Source: Collimonas sp. OK242 | GTDB lineage: Bacteria > Pseudomonadota > Gammaproteobacteria > Burkholderiales > Burkholderiaceae_D | DNA length: 64,000 nucleotides | NCBI RefSeq assembly: GCF_900107095.1 | Contig: NZ_FNOR01000012.1 | Span: 62,001 to 126,000 of the forward strand | Direction of reading: 5' to 3' | Shown: positions 57,686-64,000 of the stretch, one piece after another | Position numbering within the stretch: the stretch's first letter is position 1 | How the letters are laid out: each line of letters begins with the position of its first letter | Position numbers and translations under genes: made by a program | Notes under the pieces: model-generated | Seen by the model: the letters and a program-made list of their open reading frames with translations, nothing else | What the model was told of the DNA's origin: nothing | Databases searched by the model: none

Positions 57686-58938
57686 TGGCAGAAATTAAGA
57701 ATTACACGCTGAACTTCGGTCCGCAACATCCGGCCGCGCATGGTGTTTTGCGTCTGGTGCTGGAGTTGGATGGCGAAGTGATCCAGCGTGCCGACCCGCA
57801 TATCGGCTTGCTGCATCGCGGCACCGAAAAATTGGCGGAACAAAAAACCTATCTGCAGTCAGTGCCTTACATGGATCGCCTCGACTACGTGTCGATGATG
57901 TGTAATGAGCATGGCTACGTGATGGCAATCGAACGCTTGCTGGGCCTGGAAGTGCCGCTGCGGGCACAGTACATCCGCGTCATGTTCGACGAAATCACGC
58001 GTCTGCTGAATCACCTGATGTGGATCGGCGCGCATGCGCTGGACGTGGGTGCGATGGCGGTGCTGCTGTACGCATTCCGCGAACGTGAAGATCTGATGGA
58101 TTGCTACGAAGCCGTTTCCGGCGCTCGCATGCATGCTGCTTATTATCGTCCGGGCGGCGTGTACCGCGATCTGCCGGATACCATGCCGCAGCACAAGGCG
58201 TCGCTGGTGCGCAATGCAAAGGCCATCAATGCGCTGAATGAAAATCGCCAGGGTTCCTTGCTCGATTTCATCGAAGATTTCACCGTGCGCTTCCCGAAAT
58301 ATGTGGACGAGTACGAGACTTTGCTGACCGATAACCGGATCTGGAAGCAGCGTCTGGTCGGCATCGGCGTGGTGTCGCCAGAGCGCGCCAAGGCGATGGG
58401 CTTTACCGGCGCGATGCTGCGCGGTTCCGGCGTCGAATGGGATTTGCGCAAGAAGCAGCCGTACGAAGTGTATGACTTGCTCGACTTCGACATCCCGGTC
58501 GGCAAGAACGGCGATTGCTATGATCGTTACCTGGTGCGGGTTGAAGAAATGCGCCAGTCCAACCGGATTATCAAGCAATGCGTAGAATGGCTGCGCAACA
58601 ACGGCGGTCCTGTGATGACAAGCAACCACAAGGTTGCGCCATCGTCGCGGGTCGACATGAAATCCAACATGGAAGAGCTGATCCATCACTTCAAGCTCTT
58701 TACTGAAGGATTCCACGTGCCGCCGGGCGAAGCTTACGCTGCAGTGGAACATCCAAAGGGCGAATTCGGCGTGTATATCGTGTCGGATGGCGCCAACAAG
58801 CCGTACCGCTTGAAAATCCGTGCACCCGGTTTCCCGCATTTGCAGGGTTTGAACGAAATGGCCAAGGGCCACATGATTGCCGATGCGGTTACCATCATCG
58901 GTACACAAGATATCGTGTTCGGTGAAATTGACCGTTAA
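57685..58938 (+). CDS. nuoD: NADH-quinone oxidoreductase subunit D
   Basis: The 49-kDa subunit lining the quinone pocket (417 aa). Opening [20 protein letters not shown] contains the conserved His-Pro-Ala-Ala-His; further marks are [23 protein letters not shown]-like sequence ([20 protein letters not shown]), and the C-terminal end [30 protein letters not shown] gap of 102 bases with a nine-base tandem repeat separates it from nuoE. Confidence 0.98.
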   Translation: MAEIKNYTLNFGPQHPAAHGVLRLVLELDGEVIQRADPHIGLLHRGTEKLAEQKTYLQSVPYMDRLDYVSMMCNEHGYVMAIERLLGLEVPLRAQYIRVMFDEITRLLNHLMWIGAHALDVGAMAVLLYAFREREDLMDCYEAVSGARMHAAYYRPGGVYRDLPDTMPQHKASLVRNAKAINALNENRQGSLLDFIEDFTVRFPKYVDEYETLLTDNRIWKQRLVGIGVVSPERAKAMGFTGAMLRGSGVEWDLRKKQPYEVYDLLDFDIPVGKNGDCYDRYLVRVEEMRQSNRIIKQCVEWLRNNGGPVMTSNHKVAPSSRVDMKSNMEELIHHFKLFTEGFHVPPGEAYAAVEHPKGEFGVYIVSDGANKPYRLKIRAPGFPHLQGLNEMAKGHMIADAVTIIGTQDIVFGEIDR

Positions 58939-59040
58939 GTCCGCTGTTGTTACTTGCAGTTCGCAATCACAGTTGTCACGCATGTCACGCATGTCAATAT
59001 TAACTACTCGCGCAAAACACCGCGCACGAATGGCCAACAC

Positions 59041-59532
59041 ATGTTGTTAAGTCAAGATACATACAAAAAGATCGATCGCGAAGTAGCGAAATTCCCCGCC
59101 GACCAGAAACAGTCGGCGGTGATGGCCGCTCTGGCGATCGCGCAAGATGAAAAAGGCTGGCTGGCGCCGGAAACCATGCAGGATGTCGCGGATTACCTCG
59201 GCATGCCGGCTATCGCGGTGCAGGAAGTCGCGACCTTTTACAATATGTACAACACCAAGCCGGTCGGCAAGCACAAGATCAGCATCTGCACCAATCTGCC
59301 ATGCCAGTTGTCCGGCGGCGATCGGGCGGCGCAGCATCTGAAGCACAAGCTCGGCATCGATTTCCGCGAAACCACCGCGGACGGCCGGTTCACTCTGGTT
59401 GAAGGCGAATGCATGGGCGCTTGCGGCGATGCGCCGGTACTGCTGGTCAATAACAAACGCATGTGTAGCTGGATGTCGAACGAAAAGATTGACGGCTTGT
59501 TGGCGGAACTCAATGAGGTAACCCCGAAATGA
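59041..59532 (+). CDS. nuoE: NADH-quinone oxidoreductase subunit E
   Basis: The 24-kDa subunit with a [2Fe-2S] cluster (163 aa). The cluster ligands lie in [14 protein letters not shown] and [37 protein letters not shown]-type sequence ([20 protein letters not shown]) is typical. ATG 59041 gives the usual MLLS start; longer open frame upstream is not coding. It overlaps nuoF by four bases (ATGA). Confidence 0.97.
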   Translation: MLLSQDTYKKIDREVAKFPADQKQSAVMAALAIAQDEKGWLAPETMQDVADYLGMPAIAVQEVATFYNMYNTKPVGKHKISICTNLPCQLSGGDRAAQHLKHKLGIDFRETTADGRFTLVEGECMGACGDAPVLLVNNKRMCSWMSNEKIDGLLAELNEVTPK

Positions 59533-60824
59533 CCAGCTTGCACAATCGTCATATCAACCCGCTGATCCTGGCTAACCTGGACGGCGACAACTGGCACTAC
59601 GCCGATTACGTCAAGCGCGGCGGCTATACCGCCCTCAAGCGCATCCTCTCCGAAGGCATCACGCCGGAACAAGTCATCGCCGAGCTGAAAGCCGGCTCGC
59701 TGCGCGGCCGCGGCGGCGCAGGGTTTCCGACCGGCCTGAAGTGGAGCTTCATGCCGCGTCAGTTCCCGGGGCAAAAATACCTGGTCTGCAATACCGACGA
59801 AGGCGAGCCTGGCACGTTCAAGGACCGCGACATCATCCGCTACAATCCGCATTCGCTGATTGAAGGCATGGCCATCGGCGCTTACGCCATGGGTATCTCG
59901 GTCGGCTACAACTACATCCACGGCGAAATCTGGTCCGGCTACGAGCGCTTTGAAGAAGCGTTGGAAGAGGCGCGCGCCGCCGGTGCGCTGGGCGACAAGA
60001 TCTTCGGTAGCGAATTCAACTTCCAGCTGCATGCATTCCACGGTTACGGCGCTTACATCTGCGGCGAAGAAACTGCATTGCTGGAATCGCTCGAAGGCAA
60101 GAAGGGCCAGCCGCGCTTCAAACCGCCGTTCCCGGCCAGTTTCGGCCTGTACGGCAAACCGACCACGATCAACAATACCGAGACCTTCGCAGCCGTGCCG
60201 TTCCTGCTCAACATGGGCGGCGAAGCCTATGCAGCGCTGGGCAAGCCGAACAACGGCGGCACCAAGATTTTCTCGATCTCGGGCGACGTCGAAAAGCCGG
60301 GCAATTACGAAGTGCCGCTGGGTACGCCGTTCGCCAAGCTGATGGAACTGGCAGGCGGCATGCGCGGCGGCAAAAAGATCAAGGCCGTGATCCCTGGCGG
60401 TTCGTCCGCACCGGTGATCAGGGGCGAGGTCATGATGGATACCGATCTCGATTACGATTCGATCGCCAAGGCCGGCTCGATGCTCGGTTCCGGCGCAGTG
60501 ATCGTGATGGACGAAACGCGTTGCATGGTGAAATCGCTGCTGCGCCTGTCCTACTTTTATTTTGAGGAATCCTGCGGCCAGTGCACGCCTTGCCGCGAAG
60601 GCACCGGCTGGCTGTATCGCCTGGTGCATCGCATAGAAACCGGGCATGGCCGTCCGGAGGACATGGATCTGCTGGATACGGTAGCGGGCAACATCATGGG
60701 CCGCACCATTTGTGCGCTCGGCGATGCGGCAGCGATGCCGGTGCGCGGTTTCCTGAAGAATTATCGCGAAGAATTTGAATATCACATCGAGCATAAGCAT
60801 TGCTTGGTGCCTAGTTATCAATAA
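59529..60824 (+). CDS. nuoF: NADH-quinone oxidoreductase subunit F
   Basis: NADH- and FMN-binding subunit (431 aa). [17 protein letters not shown] is the NADH-binding glycine motif; [10 protein letters not shown]-like sequence ([15 protein letters not shown]) follows; [20 protein letters not shown] holds three of the ligands of cluster N3 and the fourth Cys is in [13 protein letters not shown] repeat element follows, 5 bases after the stop codon, ahead of nuoG. Confidence 0.98.
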   Translation: MTSLHNRHINPLILANLDGDNWHYADYVKRGGYTALKRILSEGITPEQVIAELKAGSLRGRGGAGFPTGLKWSFMPRQFPGQKYLVCNTDEGEPGTFKDRDIIRYNPHSLIEGMAIGAYAMGISVGYNYIHGEIWSGYERFEEALEEARAAGALGDKIFGSEFNFQLHAFHGYGAYICGEETALLESLEGKKGQPRFKPPFPASFGLYGKPTTINNTETFAAVPFLLNMGGEAYAALGKPNNGGTKIFSISGDVEKPGNYEVPLGTPFAKLMELAGGMRGGKKIKAVIPGGSSAPVIRGEVMMDTDLDYDSIAKAGSMLGSGAVIVMDETRCMVKSLLRLSYFYFEESCGQCTPCREGTGWLYRLVHRIETGHGRPEDMDLLDTVAGNIMGRTICALGDAAAMPVRGFLKNYREEFEYHIEHKHCLVPSYQ

Positions 60825-60828
60825 TTGC

Positions 60829-60963
60829 GGGACAGAGTTTAAGAGCCACCGTAGCGTGGCGAATTACTCTGTCCCCAACTGACTAGATAAGACGCTTGAA
60901 TAGCAAAGAAAAGTAGCTGGACAGGGTTTAAGGGGCACCGTTGCATGGTGAATTACGCGACCC
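60829..60963. repeat. Inverted-repeat element with a degenerate second copy
   Basis: Copy 1 (60829-60875) starts GGGACAGAGT and ends ACTCTGTCCC, ten perfect pairs, and contains an inner stem GCCAC/GTGGC. Copy 2 (60919-60963) repeats the layout with changes (GGACAGGGTTTAAGGGGCAC ... GGTGAATTACGCG) and has lost the perfect outer arms. Both have the same internal order TTTAAG-GCACC/GCCACC-GTxGC-GTGG-GAATTAC. Such GGACAGAGT...ACTCTGTCC elements resemble REP or MITE sequences; copies elsewhere in the genome were not tested. Confidence 0.75.
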
Positions 60964-61013
60964 GTGCGACTCAGTCCTCAACTAATCAAAACATAGGCAA
61001 GAAAAGCAAAGCC

Positions 61014-63368
61014 ATGGTTGAAATCGAAATAGACGGCAAGAAGGTGGAAGTCCAGGAGGGCAGCATGGTAATGGATGCTGCCAACAAGATTGGCACTTAC
61101 ATTCCACATTTCTGCTATCACAAAAAACTCTCCATCGCGGCCAACTGCCGCATGTGCCTGGTCGAGGTGGAAAAAGCGCCGAAGGCCCTGCCTGCCTGCG
61201 CCACTCCGGTGACTGCCGGCATGATCGTGCGCACCAGCAGTGAAAAGGCGACCACTGCGCAAAAGAGCGTGATGGAATTCCTGCTGATTAATCATCCGCT
61301 GGATTGCCCGATCTGCGATCAGGGCGGCGAATGCCAGTTGCAGGATTTGGCGGTCGGTTACGGTAAATCGTCTTCCCGCTACGAAGAAGAGAAGCGGGTC
61401 GTGGCGCCGAAAGATGCCGGTCCGCTGATCTCGATGCAGGAAATGAGCCGTTGCATCCAATGCACCCGCTGCGTTCGCTTCGGCCAGGAAATCGCCGGCG
61501 TGATGGAATTCGGCATGGTTGGCCGCGGCGAACACTCCGAGATCACTACCTTCGTCGGCAAGACCGTCAATTCCGAACTGTCCGGCAACATGATCGATCT
61601 GTGCCCGGTCGGCGCACTGACATCCAAGCCATTCCGTTACAGCGCCCGGACCTGGGAATTGTCGCGCCGCAAATCGGTCAGCCCGCATGATGGCCTGGGC
61701 GCCAACCTGGTGGTGCAAGTCAAATCCGGCAAGGTGATGCGCGTGCTGCCGCTGGAAAACAACGACGTCAATGAATGCTGGCTGTCGGACAAGGATCGCT
61801 TCGCCTATGAAGGCTTGAACAGCGCCGAACGCCTGACCAAGCCGATGCTCAAGCAAGACGGCAAATGGCAGGAAGTCGAATGGCAAACTGCGCTTGAATA
61901 TGTGGCGCACGGTTTGCGCAACATTCGCCATGAGCATGGCGCTGACGCCATTGCCGCTGTCGGTACGCCGTATTCGACGCTGGAAGAATTGTCGCTGCTG
62001 CAAAAAGTGGTGCGCGGCCTGGGTTCGGAAAACATCGATTTCCGCCTGCGTCAATCCGATTTCGCCCTGGATGGCAAAGTCATGCCGTGGCTCGGCATGT
62101 CGATCAACGAATTCGCGCAGCTGGATCGCGCTTTCATCATCGGCTCGTTCCTGCGCAAGGATCATCCGCTGTTGTCGGCGCGGCTGCGCCTGGGCGTCAA
62201 GCGCGGCGCCAAGCTGAGCATCCTGCATGCGGCTGACGACGATCTGCTGATGCCGGTCGCTAACAAGATGATCGCTGCACCGTCGGCCTGGTTGTCGCTA
62301 TTGGGTCAGGTGGCGGTTGCTGTGGCACAGGCCAAGAGCATCGCAGTGCCTGCCGGCTTCGAGAATGTCGAAGCTTCGGCCGAAGCCAAGCAAACCGCTG
62401 CCAGCCTGTTGTCCGGCGCTGCGAAAGCGGTATTGCTCGGCAATGCCGCGGCACAGCATCCACAGGCTTCGCAACTGCACGCAGTGGCGCAGTGGATTGC
62501 ACAGCAGACCGACGCCAAGTTCGGCTACATGACCGAGGCTGGCAATACTGTCGGCGGTTATTGGGCGAATGCCTTGCCGGCAGCCGGCAAGGGCCGCAAC
62601 GCGCAACAGATTTTCGCTCAGCCGCACAAGGCTTATGTGCTGTTGAACGCCGAGCCGGAGCTTGATAGCTTCGACCCGCAAGTCGCTGTGGCGGCGCTGA
62701 AGCAGGCCGAGATGGTCGTGACTTTGTCCGCATACCAGCACGGCGCTGAATACGCCGACGTATTGCTGCCGATTGCGCCATTTACCGAAACCTCGGGTAC
62801 TTTCGTCAATTGCGAAGGCCGTGCCCAAAGTTTCAACGGCACCGTCCGGCCCATGGGCGATGCCCGTCCGGCCTGGAAGGTATTGCGCGTATTGGGTAAC
62901 CTGCTGGGCCTGCCTGGTTTCGACTACGACACTTCCGAAGCGATTCGCGATGAAGTGCTGGGTACCGGCGAAGTTGCTGAAGCCAACCTGTCGGCACGTC
63001 TGAACAACTTCAGCGATCTGGCGCCGCAAGCTGCAGCACGGGCTGCCAACGCCAATGGCGAGGGCGGGCTGGAACGTTTAGCGGATGTGCCTATCTATTT
63101 TGCCGATGCGGTAGTGCGTCGCGCGGCATCGTTGCAGGAAACCGTTGACGGCCAGGCGCCGCAAGCATGGTTGTCGGCTGCGCTGGCGGCAAAGCTGGGC
63201 ATCGCTGCCGGCGATCGCGTTAATCTTAAACAAGGGCAGGGCGCTGCTGCGCTGGCCGCGGCGATTGATCCTTCGCTGCCGGAAAATGTGGTGCGGGTAG
63301 CCGCTTCGCATGCCTCGACCGCAGCCTTGGGTGCGATGTTTGGTTCTATCGTAGTGGAGAAAGCATGA
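61014..63368 (+). CDS. nuoG: NADH-quinone oxidoreductase subunit G
   Basis: Largest peripheral subunit (784 aa). The N-terminal [2Fe-2S] site uses [20 protein letters not shown] and ALPACATPV; the His-Cys3 [4Fe-4S] region follows ([18 protein letters not shown]) and then [16 protein letters not shown]; the rest is the molybdopterin-oxidoreductase-like fold without the cofactor. Start ATG 61014 gives [16 protein letters not shown]; the frame is open further upstream through the repeat element, which is not part of the protein. The stop overlaps the nuoH start. Confidence 0.97.
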   Translation: MVEIEIDGKKVEVQEGSMVMDAANKIGTYIPHFCYHKKLSIAANCRMCLVEVEKAPKALPACATPVTAGMIVRTSSEKATTAQKSVMEFLLINHPLDCPICDQGGECQLQDLAVGYGKSSSRYEEEKRVVAPKDAGPLISMQEMSRCIQCTRCVRFGQEIAGVMEFGMVGRGEHSEITTFVGKTVNSELSGNMIDLCPVGALTSKPFRYSARTWELSRRKSVSPHDGLGANLVVQVKSGKVMRVLPLENNDVNECWLSDKDRFAYEGLNSAERLTKPMLKQDGKWQEVEWQTALEYVAHGLRNIRHEHGADAIAAVGTPYSTLEELSLLQKVVRGLGSENIDFRLRQSDFALDGKVMPWLGMSINEFAQLDRAFIIGSFLRKDHPLLSARLRLGVKRGAKLSILHAADDDLLMPVANKMIAAPSAWLSLLGQVAVAVAQAKSIAVPAGFENVEASAEAKQTAASLLSGAAKAVLLGNAAAQHPQASQLHAVAQWIAQQTDAKFGYMTEAGNTVGGYWANALPAAGKGRNAQQIFAQPHKAYVLLNAEPELDSFDPQVAVAALKQAEMVVTLSAYQHGAEYADVLLPIAPFTETSGTFVNCEGRAQSFNGTVRPMGDARPAWKVLRVLGNLLGLPGFDYDTSEAIRDEVLGTGEVAEANLSARLNNFSDLAPQAAARAANANGEGGLERLADVPIYFADAVVRRAASLQETVDGQAPQAWLSAALAAKLGIAAGDRVNLKQGQGAAALAAAIDPSLPENVVRVAASHASTAALGAMFGSIVVEKA

Positions 63369-64000
63369 TGGATCATTTCATCGCCGCCATCAATGCCACC
63401 GGCGCCGACTGGTTCGGTTTCCTCTGGCCGCTGATCTGGAATCTGATCAAGATCATCGTTGTCGTCGTGCCGCTGCTGTTGTGCGTGGCCTACATGACTT
63501 ACTGGGAACGCAAGCTGATCGGCTGGATGCATATCCGCCTCGGCCCTAACCGGGTTGGTCCGGCCGGTTTGCTGCAACCGATCGCCGACGCCCTCAAGCT
63601 GCTGTTGAAGGAAGTCACCTTGCCGGCGCGCGCCAACAAGGTATTGTTCTTCATCGCACCGATCATGACCATCATGCCGGCTTTGGCTGCATGGGCGGTG
63701 GTGCCGTTCGGTCCGGAAACCGTTTTGGCCAACGTCAACGCCGGCCTGCTGTTCGTGATGGCCATCACTTCGATGGAAGTCTACGGCGTGATCATTGCCG
63801 GCTGGGCTTCCAACTCCAAGTATGCCTTCCTCGGCGCGATGCGCGCTTCGGCGCAGATGGTGTCCTACGAAATTTCGATGGGCTTCGCCCTGGTCATCGT
63901 GCTGATGGTGTCGGGCAGCCTGAATCTGACCGATATCGTGATGGCGCAAAGCAAGGGCTATTTCTACGATCACGGCGTCGGCGTGCTGTCGTGGAACTGG
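63365..64000 (+). CDS. nuoH: NADH-quinone oxidoreductase subunit H (cut by window edge)
   Basis: Membrane subunit at the quinone entry (5' 212 codons present). Features: [20 protein letters not shown], then [20 protein letters not shown] and [20 protein letters not shown], the conserved quinone-loop segments of the ND1 family. Start at 63365 (ATGATG, overlapping the nuoG stop) or 63368. It continues beyond position 64000. Confidence 0.97.
   Translation, partial: MMDHFIAAINATGADWFGFLWPLIWNLIKIIVVVVPLLLCVAYMTYWERKLIGWMHIRLGPNRVGPAGLLQPIADALKLLLKEVTLPARANKVLFFIAPIMTIMPALAAWAVVPFGPETVLANVNAGLLFVMAITSMEVYGVIIAGWASNSKYAFLGAMRASAQMVSYEISMGFALVIVLMVSGSLNLTDIVMAQSKGYFYDHGVGVLSWNW

Noticed and set aside
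57859-59040. Long minus-strand frame opposite nuoD
   Set aside because: Antisense shadow of a well-conserved gene.
1-64000. CRISPR array, prophage, insertion sequence, rRNA operon or replication origin
   Set aside because: No regular spacer-repeat pattern, integrase, transposase or rRNA sequence was seen on reading both strands; only short repeats and two gene scraps suggest past mobility.

Overview
The window looks like chromosomal DNA of a beta-proteobacterium of the Burkholderiales, most likely family Oxalobacteraceae and possibly Collimonas. This is inferred from the block tpiA-secG-tRNA-Leu(GAG)-nuoABCDEFGH, the Burkholderia-type porin, GC-rich codon use in most genes and numerous TonB receptors. 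I could not run a taxonomic search. No prophage, insertion sequence, CRISPR array or rRNA operon is visible, and the content is mostly metabolism, transport and regulation.

Positions 1-5152: the 5' part of leuA (minus strand) lies behind a long leader that holds two separate leucine-rich mini-ORFs and competing hairpins. This looks like a tandem leucine attenuator and is the most unusual element in the window. Next come a DUF3096 peptide, a small unknown protein behind a Fur-type promoter, a GNAT-MFS pair and a divergent LysR regulator. Positions 5153-12052: a MerR/carboxymuconolactone-decarboxylase-fold pair behind a typical 19-bp-spacer MerR promoter, a TctDE-like two-component system and a large TonB receptor. 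Positions 12171-20017: sulfur amino-acid metabolism (cystathionine beta-synthase, cystathionine gamma-lyase and a TPR protein in overlapping frames), a double cyanovirin-like lipoprotein, metR/metE divergently arranged, and a ClpP-like peptidase.

Positions 20018-24519: a small accessory patch with a metN remnant, a two-gene unknown unit whose start codon lies inside an 18-bp perfect palindrome, and a DUF2946-like/TonB receptor pair. Positions 24520-33507: isocitrate lyase behind two palindromic operator candidates; an Lrp-type regulator divergent from an ABC importer, an amino-acid dehydrogenase and 4-hydroxyphenylpyruvate dioxygenase, which together suggest import and catabolism of aromatic amino acids; then a porin.

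Positions 33506-45008: modABC with a divergent one-domain modE, a ClC channel, small membrane proteins, rlmJ, a Tat-exported-looking msrB, and a three-gene unit of TonB receptor, APH-fold kinase and PnuC, which may be an outer-to-inner-membrane vitamin salvage route. Positions 45005-54508: an EAL-like/HDOD protein, a duplicated methylglyoxal-synthase-like protein, greB, a GST, an aminotransferase, a PIN protein, a DJ-1 family protein, a GNAT, yaaA and a PLP ammonia-lyase. Positions 54607-64000: tpiA, secG, tRNA-Leu and the respiratory complex I operon, cut off inside nuoH, with an inverted-repeat element and its degenerate copy inserted between nuoF and nuoG.
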